Origin: SLHU01 sp009929975 | GTDB taxonomy: Bacteria; Bacillota; Clostridia; Saccharofermentanales; UBA5734 | NCBI GenBank assembly: GCA_040776905.1 | Contig: JAXGZQ010000001.1 | Span: 868,001 to 932,000 of the forward strand | Direction: 5' to 3' | Length of the DNA: 64,000 bases | In this document: positions 42,613 through 50,790 of the stretch, one piece after another | Layout of the letters: every line of letters starts with the position of its first letter | How positions within the stretch are numbered: the stretch's first letter is position 1 | Translations under genes and position numbers: made by a program | Notes under the pieces: generated by a model | Seen by the model: only the letters and a program-made list of their open reading frames with translations | What the model was told of the DNA's origin: nothing | Databases searched by the model: none

Positions 42613-42954
42613 TCACTTTTTCGCTTCACGAATGGTGTCGATGGTCGCGCCGCATGATTTGCAGACACGAACTTTTTCACCATTCTCAAGCACCTTGCGG
42701 CCGATTTTTGTCGGGCGTTTGCAGGAGGAGCAGACCAGCATGACATTTGAACTGGCAATCGTGCCTTCCTGGTTGATGATGCCGCCCTGCTGATTGCGTC
42801 CGCGCGGTTTCTTATGTTTCGTGGCCATATGGACCGATTCAACGATGATCCGTCCGTCATCCGGCAGGACTTTGAGTACTTTTCCGGTCTTTCCGGCATC
42901 CTTGCCAGTCAGAACATAGACGGTATCATCAGTTTTGACATGTACTTTTCGCAT
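42613..42954 (-). CDS. rplX: 50S ribosomal protein uL24
   Basis: Assembly-initiator protein of the large subunit. KOW segment VYVLTGKDAGKTGKVLKVLP and NQQGGIINQEGTIASSNVML. The C-terminal part has CSSCKRPTKIG and CKSC, a likely zinc pair of C-x2-C motifs. 113 residues, with GGAGG upstream. Confidence 0.97.
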   Translation of the reverse strand: MRKVHVKTDDTVYVLTGKDAGKTGKVLKVLPDDGRIIVESVHMATKHKKPRGRNQQGGIINQEGTIASSNVMLVCSSCKRPTKIGRKVLENGEKVRVCKSCGATIDTIREAKK

Positions 42955-42967
42955 CGCGCTTTCCTCC

Positions 42968-43336
42968 TTACAGAACCTCTGGAGCCAGCGACAGGATCTT
43001 CATGTAATCCTTGTCTCTGAGTTCTCTGGCGATTGGCCCGAAGATACGGGTTCCGCGCGGATTCTTATCATCACGGATAATGACGGCTGCATTATCGTCG
43101 AATTTGATATAGGAACCGTCTGTGCGGCGGACGCCCTTCTTGGTACGGACGACGACTGCGCGGACGACTTCACCCTTCTTGACAACGCCACCGGGTGTTG
43201 CGGCTTTAACCGAACAGACGATAACGTCACCGATATTCGCATACTTACGCCAGGATCCACCGAGCACCTTGATGCACATCATTTCTTTCGCCCCGGTGTT
43301 GTCGGCGGACTTAAGGATTGTCTGTACTTGGATCAT
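42968..43336 (-). CDS. rplN: 50S ribosomal protein uL14
   Basis: Intersubunit-bridge protein. MIQVQTILKSADNTGAKEMM, GGVVKKGEVVRAVVVRTKKG and GTRIFGPIARELRDKDYMKI are diagnostic. 122 residues, the usual length. GGAGG site. Confidence 0.98.
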   Translation of the reverse strand: MIQVQTILKSADNTGAKEMMCIKVLGGSWRKYANIGDVIVCSVKAATPGGVVKKGEVVRAVVVRTKKGVRRTDGSYIKFDDNAAVIIRDDKNPRGTRIFGPIARELRDKDYMKILSLAPEVL

Positions 43337-43369
43337 AGTGTTCCTCCTTCCATTAAACCGACAATAGCG

Positions 43370-43627
43370 TTATTTCGCTTTATCAATGATCTCGACCAGG
43401 CGCCAGCGCTTGTCTTTGCTCAGCGGACGGGTCTCCATCACCCGAACGGTATCACCGATCGAGCATTCATTGTTTTCATCATGGGCTTTCAGTTTGAATG
43501 TGCGCTTGATGAATTTCTTGTACAGCGGATGACGCACCATTTCGGTGACGCCGACAACGATTGTCTTATCCATCTTGTCGCTGCTGACCAGACCCACTCT
43601 GGTTTTTCTGAGTCTTCTGTCACTCAT
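43370..43627 (-). CDS. rpsQ: 30S ribosomal protein uS17
   Basis: Binds 16S rRNA in early assembly. LRKTRVGLVSSDKMDKTIVV and IGDTVRVMETRPLSKDKRWR are typical. The ATG at 43627 is preceded by GGGGAGA and gives the normal 85-residue protein; the open frame extends further without a site. Confidence 0.97.
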   Translation of the reverse strand: MSDRRLRKTRVGLVSSDKMDKTIVVGVTEMVRHPLYKKFIKRTFKLKAHDENNECSIGDTVRVMETRPLSKDKRWRLVEIIDKAK

Positions 43628-43641
43628 GACGGTCTCCCCTT

Positions 43642-43845
43642 TCACTCTTTAATGCCCTGGAGCTCGCGCTCACGCAGAATCGTTTTTACTCTGGCAATAT
43701 CGCGTTTGACGCGCTTCAGCTGCAGTGGATTCTCCAGCTGGTTCATCGCGTGCTGGAATCTCAGCCTAAACAATTCTTCCTTCAAGGCAACGAGTTCTTC
43801 GTTCAGCTCAGCGACAGACTTATCGCGAATCTCACTCAGTTTCAT
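43642..43845 (-). CDS. rpmC: 50S ribosomal protein uL29
   Basis: A small 67-residue protein at the tunnel exit that contacts SRP and trigger factor. MKLSEIRDKSVAELNEELVA and RFQHAMNQLENPLQLKRVKR are diagnostic. It overlaps the rplP 3' end by 14 bases; the long open frame upstream is a shadow of rplP. Confidence 0.97.
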   Translation of the reverse strand: MKLSEIRDKSVAELNEELVALKEELFRLRFQHAMNQLENPLQLKRVKRDIARVKTILRERELQGIKE

Positions 43846-44266
43846 TGACGTCACCTTCCTTATCCCGGGCAATAAACCGCGTTTTGCACGGCAGCTTATG
43901 CGCGGCCAGGCGCAGTGCCTCTCGTGCGTTTTCTTCTGATACACCGGCGATTTCAAAGAGAACACGTCCGGGTTTGACGACCGCTGCCCAGTACTCAGGA
44001 GAACCTTTACCTGATCCCATTCGGGTCTCAGCCGGTTTCGCTGTGACAGGCTTGTCCGGGAAGATTTTGATCCAGACCTGACCGCCACGGCGAATAAAAC
44101 GGTTGATCGCGACACGGGAGGCTTCAATCTGGTTGCTGGTGATCCAGCAGGGTTCAGTGGCCTGGAGACCATACTCGCCATATGCAATGGTATTGCCACG
44201 GGTCGCCTTGCCGGTCATTCTGCCACGGTGCTGTTTTCTGTACTTAACGCGCTTAGGAAGCAACAT
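43832..44266 (-). CDS. rplP: 50S ribosomal protein uL16
   Basis: Organises the A-site region of the large subunit. MLLPKRVKYRKQHRGRMTGK, RGGQVWIKIFPDKPVTAKP and GSGKGSPEYWAAVVKPGRVL are conserved. 144 residues. Its ATG shares one base with the rpsC stop (TGATG). Confidence 0.98.
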   Translation of the reverse strand: MLLPKRVKYRKQHRGRMTGKATRGNTIAYGEYGLQATEPCWITSNQIEASRVAINRFIRRGGQVWIKIFPDKPVTAKPAETRMGSGKGSPEYWAAVVKPGRVLFEIAGVSEENAREALRLAAHKLPCKTRFIARDKEGDVNETE

Positions 44267-44937
44267 CAGGCTTCGCCCCCTTCCGGATTCTTTACTTTCT
44301 TCGGTGCAGGGAATATTTCACCCTTGTACACCCAGACTTTGACGCCAATACGACCATAGGTCGTCTTCGCTTCGGCAAAGCCGTAATCGATATCCGCTCT
44401 CAATGTCTGCAGCGGAATGGTTCCTTCATGATAATGCTCGCTGCGGGCGATCTCAGCTCCGCCGAGACGACCGCCGACCGCGGTCTTGATGCCCTTGGCA
44501 CCCATCTTCATCGCCCGGTTCATCGCCTGCTTCATCGCGCGACGGAAAGAAACACGTTCTTCCAGCTGTTTGGCGATATTCTCGGCGACGAGCTGAGCTT
44601 CTGTATCAATTGACTTGATTTCATTGATGTTGATGAAGAAAGTACGCTTGAAACGAGCAGACAGCTTCTTCTTCAGATCATCAATTCCAGCACCCTGACG
44701 GCCGATAATCATACCGGGTTTGCCCGTCCAGATGGAAACAAGAATTTTTTCCTCGCCCTTGCGCTCGATTTCAATTCTCGAAACGCCGGCACGAAAACTT
44801 TCTTCTTTCACGAAATCACGAATTTTTTTATCTTCAACCAGGAAATTACTGAACGTTTTCTTGTCAGCATACCACTTGGTATCCCAGTCTTTAATGACGC
44901 CTACACGAAATCCATGCGGATTAACCTTCTGGCCCAT
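44266..44937 (-). CDS. rpsC: 30S ribosomal protein uS3
   Basis: mRNA-entry-site protein with an N-terminal KH domain. MGQKVNPHGFRVGVIKDWDT, the KH signature GMIIGRQGAGIDDLKKKL and YGFAEAKTTYGRIGVKVWVY are visible. 223 residues, normal. Confidence 0.98.
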   Translation of the reverse strand: MGQKVNPHGFRVGVIKDWDTKWYADKKTFSNFLVEDKKIRDFVKEESFRAGVSRIEIERKGEEKILVSIWTGKPGMIIGRQGAGIDDLKKKLSARFKRTFFININEIKSIDTEAQLVAENIAKQLEERVSFRRAMKQAMNRAMKMGAKGIKTAVGGRLGGAEIARSEHYHEGTIPLQTLRADIDYGFAEAKTTYGRIGVKVWVYKGEIFPAPKKVKNPEGGEA

Positions 44938-44949
44938 CTGTCAGCCTCC

Positions 44950-45426
44950 TTAATTCTTTTCTTTCAGAACAACTGTGATATGGCTGCTCCGTTTTAAAAT
45001 CCTCGCCGCGCTGCCGCGAGCCTTCGGAATGATCCGCTTAAGCACAGGACCCTGGTTCGCGTAACTGTCAGCGACATAAAGCGCGTCGCGGGAAAGGCTG
45101 TTGTTGTTAACCGCGTTTGCTTCTGCCGACTTGAGCAGTTTTTCCAGAACAGCCGAAGCTGCTTTGGGAGTATACTGCAGGATGGCATAAGCCTCATCGA
45201 GCTGCTTGCCCTTGATCAGACGAATCACCACATTGACCTTGCGCGGTGAGATACGAATATTACGGGCAAAGGCACGGCCTTCATCTTTGCCGACACCAAG
45301 GACTTTTCTTTCCTTTTTGGTGAGCAGAGCAGGCTTATGGTATTTCCTGACCGGTTTTGCGTACTGGCTCAGAATATCCTCACGATTTTCGAGCATGTAC
45401 TCTTTGCTCATTACCTTTTTTTCCAC
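44950..45426 (-). CDS. rplV: 50S ribosomal protein uL22 with N-terminal extension
   Basis: Exit-tunnel protein. The conserved part starts near residue 50 with ARNIRISPRKVNVVIRLIKG and ends with KRSSHITVVLKEKN. The N-terminal 45 or so residues (KEYMLENREDILSQYAKPVR...) are additional to the usual 110-residue core. The start is GTG at 45426, eight bases after GGAGG; a later ATG (45411) lacks a site. Confidence 0.96.
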   Translation of the reverse strand: MEKKVMSKEYMLENREDILSQYAKPVRKYHKPALLTKKERKVLGVGKDEGRAFARNIRISPRKVNVVIRLIKGKQLDEAYAILQYTPKAASAVLEKLLKSAEANAVNNNSLSRDALYVADSYANQGPVLKRIIPKARGSAARILKRSSHITVVLKEKN

Positions 45427-45458
45427 TGTATCTTCCTCCCTTCTTCCCTGATACCGCC

Positions 45459-45740
45459 TCAGCGGGCACTGGTGGTCTTTTCAGAACCTGAGTGGCCCCT
45501 GAAGGTCCGGGTGGGAGCGAACTCGCCCAGTTTGTGACCAACCATTTCTTCTGTGACATAGACCGGTACATGTTTACGACCATCGTAGACGGCGATCGTA
45601 TGCCCAACCATTTCCGGGAAAATGGTGGAAGCTCTGGACCATGTCCTGACAACGCGCTTTTCATTTTTTTCGTTCATCGCTTCGATCTTTTTCATCAGGG
45701 CTTCCTGTACAAAGAACCCCTTCTTAGTTGATCTGCTCAT
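45459..45740 (-). CDS. rpsS: 30S ribosomal protein uS19
   Basis: Head protein of the small subunit. SRSTKKGFFVQEALMKKIEA, TWSRASTIFPEMVGHTIAVY and VPVYVTEEMVGHKLGEFAPT are diagnostic. 93 residues. GGAGG lies 10 bases before the ATG. Confidence 0.98.
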   Translation of the reverse strand: MSRSTKKGFFVQEALMKKIEAMNEKNEKRVVRTWSRASTIFPEMVGHTIAVYDGRKHVPVYVTEEMVGHKLGEFAPTRTFRGHSGSEKTTSAR

Positions 45741-45760
45741 AAGTCGCAGGCCTCCATTCG

Positions 45761-46591
45761 TTAATGCGTTCTTCTTCTGACAATATATTGATCAGACATC
45801 TTTTTGCGGTTACGTGTCTTCTTGCCCAGCGTCGGAACACCCCAGGGGGTAACCGGAGCGGGACGGCCGACCGGAGACTTGCCTTCACCACCACCGTGTG
45901 GATGGTCAACCGGGTTCATAACAACACCGCGAACCGTCGGACGGACACCGAGATGGCGTTTGCGGCCGGCTTTGCCGATGCTGATATTCTCGTGTTCACT
46001 GTTGCTGACACTGCCGATGGTGGCACGGCAATTCATCAGAACCATGCGGACTTCACCGGATGGCAGACGGACCTGCGCGTACTTTTCTTCCTTGGCCATC
46101 AGCTGGGCGCCGGCACCGGCCGTACGAACCATCTGAGCCCCTTTACCGGGCTTGAGCTCAATATTATGAATGACCGTACCGACGGGAATTGACTCGATCG
46201 GCAGTGCGTTGCCAGGCATGATATCGGCTTCAGGTCCGCTGACGATCTCAGTTCCCACTTTCAGATTCTCCGGCGCGAGAATATAGGCTCTCTGACCATC
46301 GACATACTGAATCAGGGCGAGGAACGCGGTGCGGTTCGGATCGTACTCCAGCGCTACGACGCGGGCGGGAATTCCGTCACGATCGCGTTTCCAGTCGATC
46401 ACACGGATTTTGCGACGGTTGCCGCCGCCTTTATGACGAACCGTAATACGGCCGTAGTTGTTTCTTCCTGCAGTCTTTTTTCTCTTAACCAGCAAGCTCT
46501 TTTCAGGGCTTTTGGCGGACAACCCGGAGAAATCTGCCGTTGTCATCTGCCTTCTGGCTGGAGAAGTCGGATTATAGCTTTTTACTGCCAT
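45761..46591 (-). CDS. rplB: 50S ribosomal protein uL2
   Basis: Conserved protein near the peptidyl transferase centre. AVKSYNPTSPARRQMTTADF, GRNNYGRITVRHKGGGNRRK, and GVVMNPVDHPHGGGEGKSPV with the key histidine. 276 residues. Confidence 0.98.
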   Translation of the reverse strand: MAVKSYNPTSPARRQMTTADFSGLSAKSPEKSLLVKRKKTAGRNNYGRITVRHKGGGNRRKIRVIDWKRDRDGIPARVVALEYDPNRTAFLALIQYVDGQRAYILAPENLKVGTEIVSGPEADIMPGNALPIESIPVGTVIHNIELKPGKGAQMVRTAGAGAQLMAKEEKYAQVRLPSGEVRMVLMNCRATIGSVSNSEHENISIGKAGRKRHLGVRPTVRGVVMNPVDHPHGGGEGKSPVGRPAPVTPWGVPTLGKKTRNRKKMSDQYIVRRRTH

Positions 46592-46621
46592 GTTGCTTCA
46601 CTCCTTCTCTTGTCATCCGGC

Positions 46622-46975
46622 TTACTGGCCGAATCCAAATTCCTCAATTTCAGTCTTGAACTTCCGGGTGCTCTGGCTGGCTTTGCCGCCCTCGACCTGG
46701 AAAGACTGGGGCTGAGGATTGGTATCGATCGTCACAACGGCCTTTTTCCAGGCTGATGTATAACCCTGATGGACGCCCATCCGCTTCTTCTTGCCGTCAA
46801 TGTTAGCGGTATTGACCTTCAGCACTTTGACACTGAACAGTTTCTCCACCGCCTGACGGACTTCCGTCTTGGTCGCTGTGGACGCAACGGCGAAGGTGTA
46901 TTTGCCCATAGCGGCATCCATTGTGCTGCGCTCGGTTATCACCGGGCGGATAATCACTTCCTGTGGCAGTTTCAT
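46622..46975 (-). CDS. rplW: 50S ribosomal protein uL23
   Basis: Tunnel-exit protein that docks trigger factor and SRP. VIIRPVITERSTMDAAMGKY, FAVASTATKTEVRQAVEKLF and NTANIDGKKKRMGVHQGY. 117 residues, slightly longer than the common 95-100 because of a C-terminal tail. Start codon overlaps the rplD stop (ATGA). Confidence 0.97.
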   Translation of the reverse strand: MKLPQEVIIRPVITERSTMDAAMGKYTFAVASTATKTEVRQAVEKLFSVKVLKVNTANIDGKKKRMGVHQGYTSAWKKAVVTIDTNPQPQSFQVEGGKASQSTRKFKTEIEEFGFGQ

Positions 46976-47598
46976 GAACCGTACACCTCCTGAACCTTCA
47001 GCACAGCGTCACGGGTCACAACAAACTTCTCGTATTTGACGATATCAAATACGTTCAATGTGTTGACCAGCGCTGTCTTGATACCGACCAAATTGCTGCT
47101 TGACTTGACAACATAATCGTCACGGCCATCGGTTACCAGCAGGGTTGATCTGGCAGCATCAAGATTCTTAAGAACCTGAAGCATTTTCTTTGTCTTGATC
47201 TCGCTGAGTTCAAGTGACTCAACGACAATCAGCTTATTCTCCAGCACTTTGGCTGACAGAGCCGATTTCAGCGCCAGGCGCCGGACTTTCTTCGGCAGGC
47301 TGTAGCTGTAGTCACGCGGTTTGGGTCCGAAGACAACACCACCGCCGATATACTGCGCGGCGCGGATGGTTCCCTGACGGGCCCGTCCGGTTCCCTTCTG
47401 ACGATATGGTTTCCGGCCACCGCCGCGAACCTCGCCGCGGGTCTTTGTTGAATGTGTTCCCTGGCGGCGATTCGCCAACTGACAGAGAACTGCCCGATGC
47501 ATGACATCGTGATTTGGCTCTATCCCAAAGATGGCGTCGGAAAGTTCCATACTTCCTGTAACAGCACCTTCCATATTGTAGACATCTACTTTAGCCAT
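46972..47598 (-). CDS. rplD: 50S ribosomal protein uL4
   Basis: Exit-tunnel protein, in some bacteria also a repressor of the S10 operon. NRRQGTHSTKTRGEVRGGGR, KPYRQKGTGRARQGTIRA and GGVVFGPKPRDYSYSLPKKV are typical. 208 residues. AGGAGG upstream. Confidence 0.98.
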   Translation of the reverse strand: MAKVDVYNMEGAVTGSMELSDAIFGIEPNHDVMHRAVLCQLANRRQGTHSTKTRGEVRGGGRKPYRQKGTGRARQGTIRAAQYIGGGVVFGPKPRDYSYSLPKKVRRLALKSALSAKVLENKLIVVESLELSEIKTKKMLQVLKNLDAARSTLLVTDGRDDYVVKSSSNLVGIKTALVNTLNVFDIVKYEKFVVTRDAVLKVQEVYGS

Positions 47599-47623
47599 TT
47601 CTTAGCTCCTCCTTCGCGCCGTA

Positions 47624-48253
47624 TTACTTGGACTTGACAGACGTGCGGATTTCCACAACGCTGCCTTTGGGTCCGGGTACAGCGCCCTTGATGACGAGGA
47701 TATGACGCTCACCGTCGACCATGACGACATCAAGATTCTGAACTGTGACACGGGCAGCGCCCATGTGCCCGGGCATTTTCTTACCTTTGAAGACACGGCC
47801 GGGATCGGTTGTCGAGCCCATTGAACCAACACCGCGATGGTATTTGGAACCATGCGTCTTCGGTCCTGTTCTCTGTCCGTGCCGCTTGATCGGGCCGGCA
47901 AAACCTTTGCCCTTCGATGTGCCGCTGACATCAACTCTGTCACCTGTCGCGAACATATCCGAGACGGTAATTGTCTGACCGAGTTCAAAATCATCGTCGG
48001 TTTTGAATTCGCGCAGAACCTTCAGCGGTTCGATGCCGACTTTATCAAACTGACCTTTGAAGGGTTTGTTGATCCGGTTGGCATGCACACTGCCGAACCC
48101 GACCTTGACCGACTTGTAACCGTCTGTCTCATCCTTCTTGTTCTGAACAACGACAACAGGGCCGCACTCGATAACCGTTGCCGGTATCGCCAGACCCTCC
48201 TCGTTGAACAGTTGAGTCATACCGGCTTTCCTGCCGAGCATGAATTTCCCCAT
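47624..48253 (-). CDS. rplC: 50S ribosomal protein uL3
   Basis: Large-subunit assembly initiator. MGKFMLGRKAGMTQLFNEEG, VSGTSKGKGFAGPIKRHGQR and GSMGSTTDPGRVFKGKKMPG are diagnostic. 209 residues, GGGAGG site. Confidence 0.98.
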   Translation of the reverse strand: MGKFMLGRKAGMTQLFNEEGLAIPATVIECGPVVVVQNKKDETDGYKSVKVGFGSVHANRINKPFKGQFDKVGIEPLKVLREFKTDDDFELGQTITVSDMFATGDRVDVSGTSKGKGFAGPIKRHGQRTGPKTHGSKYHRGVGSMGSTTDPGRVFKGKKMPGHMGAARVTVQNLDVVMVDGERHILVIKGAVPGPKGSVVEIRTSVKSK

Positions 48254-48336
48254 GATGCTACCTCCCTGGTTATTGGTTCACGGCTGGCCGCGAACTTGAC
48301 CGTCACTGCCGCAGAGCGGCGTGCAGAAAACAAATA

Positions 48337-48648
48337 TTACAGTTTGATCTCGATATTGACACCGGCCGGCATTTCCAGTTTCATCAGAGCCTCAACGGTT
48401 CTGGTGTTCGGAGCCAGGATGTCGATCAGGCGCTTATGCGTCCGGATCTCAAACTGTTCGCGTGCGTCTTTATATTTATGCGGTGCACGCAGGATCGTCA
48501 CAATCTCTTTTTCAGTCGGCAGCGGGATCGGGCCTGATATGCTGGCACCTGTCCGCTGAGCGGTGTCCACAATTCTCTCGGCACTTTCATCCAGTATGTG
48601 ATGATCAAATGCCTTCAGTCTGATTCTGATTTTCTGATTCGAAGCCAT
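48337..48648 (-). CDS. rpsJ: 30S ribosomal protein uS10
   Basis: Head protein of the small subunit and, with NusB, part of antitermination complexes. KIRIRLKAFDHHILDESAER, SGPIPLPTEKEIVTILRAPH and FEIRTHKRLIDILAPNTR. 103 residues. It is the first gene of the S10 cluster here; no tuf, fus or rpsG precedes it. GGAGG lies five bases before the ATG. Confidence 0.98.
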   Translation of the reverse strand: MASNQKIRIRLKAFDHHILDESAERIVDTAQRTGASISGPIPLPTEKEIVTILRAPHKYKDAREQFEIRTHKRLIDILAPNTRTVEALMKLEMPAGVNIEIKL

Positions 48649-49010
48649 GGTAACCTCCTGTTTGCTGCTGGTCAGCGGCAACTGAGCCGGGCGTTTCATT
48701 TACTTCCATCATAAAGCCCAGTCGGACCTTCTTTGACGAAGGGTACACGCTGGGCACATGCTTGAAGCATACGCTGCGTCTGACAGTTGCCTGCCGTCCA
48801 ATTTCGGGAATCGGACTGCTCCACCAAAGTTACCTGTCTGTGGCCGCAGCGGCTGCTGACAGCAATCTCTGGTTTCATCGCCACGCGTCTGAATGTGTTT
48901 CAGAGTCACGCAGAGGATATTCTATCTCAGAACAAAGCGAAATGCAAGTCTTTTTTCACAATTTTTCCGGTTTTTCACGATAATTCAGCCGATCAGGCAG
49001 CCGTCGGCAG
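48649..49010 (-). other. Intergenic leader of the S10 operon (about 360 bp, no gene)
   Basis: Between hslO and rpsJ. On the - strand it holds the promoter described separately and then roughly 265 nt of untranslated leader. Several stem-loops are possible, for example GCCCAGC...GACTGGGC around ACCCTT/AAGGT at about 48718-48757, and ATGCTT/AAGCAT at about 48761-48774. This could be an autoregulatory ribosomal-protein leader. No open frame with a ribosome site was seen. Confidence 0.45.
48919..48947 (-). promoter_or_regulatory. Candidate S10-operon promoter
   Basis: On the - strand, TTGCAT, a 17-bp spacer and TAGAAT. The -10 matches five of six consensus bases; the -35 is weak. An A/T-rich upstream tract (AAAAAAGAC, AAAAATTGTG) could act as an UP element, as expected for ribosomal operons. 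Confidence 0.5.
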
Positions 49011-49943
49011 TCAACTGAGCAGATGACGAAGATCCTGCTGGCTGAAATGATACTTGCGGTTGCAGAAATGGCAGGTCAGCTCAATGCCTTTTTCATCTTC
49101 CGACAGCTCATTCAGATCCTGACGGCCGAGCGCGATCAGGTTGCGCCGCATGCGGTCCCGGCTGCAGGTGCAGGCATAGCGGCAGCTCTGAAGTGAATGA
49201 TAGACGATATCGGGATCGCCGATCAGCAGATCGATCAGCTGCTGTGGATTGAAGCCTTCCTGGAGGAGATAGGATATTTCCGGAAAGCCCAGGGCCCGTT
49301 GTTCAAGGTAGGCTGTGATGTCTTCTCCCGCGTCCGGCATCAGCTGGACCATCAGGCCGCCGGCATGGCGGATTCCGTCGCGATCCAGAAGAACGCCGAG
49401 ACTGAGAACCGTCGGTGTCTGTTCCGACTGCATCATATAGGCCGCCAGGTCTTCGGCGATTTCTCCGGAGATCAGTTCAACCTGGCCGATATACGGTTCC
49501 TTTTGTCCCATATCCCTGATGATCCGAAGTGTACCGCTGCCGACCGCATGGCTGATATCCAGTTTCCCCGGTCTCTGGTAGCGGGTCTCGACCACCGGCT
49601 GCTGGACCAGGCCGCGGATGGTGGCCTGCCCTGTCGCGACAGCCGTCAGCCCCTGCAGGGGGCCGTCTGAGCGGATCACCGCGCTGATTGAGTCATCCGG
49701 TGATTCCAGATCCTGAGCCATCATCAGAAGACCACTCATCAGCCGGCCCAGTGCGGTCGCCGCTGAGGGAGACAGCTGATGGATCCGGGTGGCCTCCTGG
49801 CAGGTCTGTGTCGTCCGGCAGGCAAAGGCCCGGATCGAGTGGTCCAGCGCGGTCGCGCGGACAATATAGTCTCCACCCGGATCCTGGTCCGCGGTGATCA
49901 GTGAACGGGTCTGTTTTTCCGGCTGCTGTTCCGGTTTTGTCAT
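49011..49943 (-). CDS. hslO: Redox-regulated chaperone Hsp33
   Basis: A cytosolic holdase chaperone activated by oxidation and unfolding. The C-terminal zinc switch has CTCSRDR (C-x-C) and CHFCNRKYHF (C-x2-C). N-terminal stretches include YIVRATALDHSIRAFACRTT and SPSAATALGRLMSGLLMM. 310 residues, normal. GAGAGG lies upstream. It follows the methyltransferase gene on the same strand. Confidence 0.95.
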   Translation of the reverse strand: MTKPEQQPEKQTRSLITADQDPGGDYIVRATALDHSIRAFACRTTQTCQEATRIHQLSPSAATALGRLMSGLLMMAQDLESPDDSISAVIRSDGPLQGLTAVATGQATIRGLVQQPVVETRYQRPGKLDISHAVGSGTLRIIRDMGQKEPYIGQVELISGEIAEDLAAYMMQSEQTPTVLSLGVLLDRDGIRHAGGLMVQLMPDAGEDITAYLEQRALGFPEISYLLQEGFNPQQLIDLLIGDPDIVYHSLQSCRYACTCSRDRMRRNLIALGRQDLNELSEDEKGIELTCHFCNRKYHFSQQDLRHLLS

Positions 49944-49977
49944 AGTATGTTCCTCTCAATGGACCGTTTGCGATCCG

Positions 49978-50790
49978 TCATATGGCTTCCCGCCGGATCA
50001 TATAGACATGGCGGCTGTCTTTTTCCCGCGCCGGCTGCAGAGTCAGCGGACTGAAACAGCCCAGCAGGCGCAGCGGCAGCGGCTCAATCAGTGATTCAAA
50101 AAACATCTGGTCATAGAACCGCTCCCTGACCAGCAGATCATGCCGCTGGTACAAACCGTCAGGCTGCCGGCTGAACAGAATCATTTCCGATCGGCTGGTC
50201 AGGCGTCCGGCCTGCCAGCTATTCTGCCACAGGAGGGTCTGTTCGTCCATATCCTGATAAAAGACCTGATGGCCCAGCTCGGTTTCCAGATGATACCGGG
50301 TCGCGGCATCAAAAACCAGCAGCCCGCCCGGATTCAGGTAATTCGCGCATAGCGCGAAAAGCTGCCTGACCTGTTCACGCTGTGTCAGATGATTTACGGT
50401 ATCCAGCAGACAGACGATGAGATCGACCGTGCCATACAGCTCAAACCGGCTGATATCCTGGAGCAGGAATAACGGTGGGGCCCAGTCAGCGCCGGTTTCA
50501 GCGGCCATCATGGCCTGCCAACAATTTCCCGCCTGTTCCAGCATGGCCGGAGACTGGTCAATCCCGATGCAGTCATAGCCCTGCCGGGTCATCGCCAGAC
50601 AAAACCGCCCGGTTCCGCAGCCGAGATCAAGCAGCAGCGGCCGGCCATCACGGCCGTCACCGGTTGTCCGTCGGGAAAAACGCCGATCAAGCCGGATCAG
50701 ATAATCAGACCAGGCTGATACATCATGATCGCTTTGCAGCCGGTCATAGACCTGGGCCAGTGCTTCGTAGGCCTGACTATTCTCCGCCAT
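49978..50790 (-). CDS. SAM-dependent class I methyltransferase
   Basis: Rossmann-fold methyltransferase of unknown substrate. Motif I is LLLDLGCGTGRFCLAMTRQG, followed by CIGIDQSPAMLEQA (motif II acidic residue). VDLIVCLLDTVNHL and YLNPGGLLVFDAATRYHLE give motifs IV-V. 270 residues from the ATG at 50790, which lies inside the 3' end of the upstream protease gene (14-bp overlap). A small-molecule substrate is more likely than rRNA, judging by the similarity to the YqeM-like/CypM type. Confidence 0.85.
   Translation of the reverse strand: MAENSQAYEALAQVYDRLQSDHDVSAWSDYLIRLDRRFSRRTTGDGRDGRPLLLDLGCGTGRFCLAMTRQGYDCIGIDQSPAMLEQAGNCWQAMMAAETGADWAPPLFLLQDISRFELYGTVDLIVCLLDTVNHLTQREQVRQLFALCANYLNPGGLLVFDAATRYHLETELGHQVFYQDMDEQTLLWQNSWQAGRLTSRSEMILFSRQPDGLYQRHDLLVRERFYDQMFFESLIEPLPLRLLGCFSPLTLQPAREKDSRHVYMIRREAI

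Noticed and set aside
42935..43939. 334-codon + strand frame across rplN, rpsQ and rpmC
   Set aside because: Shadow of three ribosomal protein genes on the other strand.
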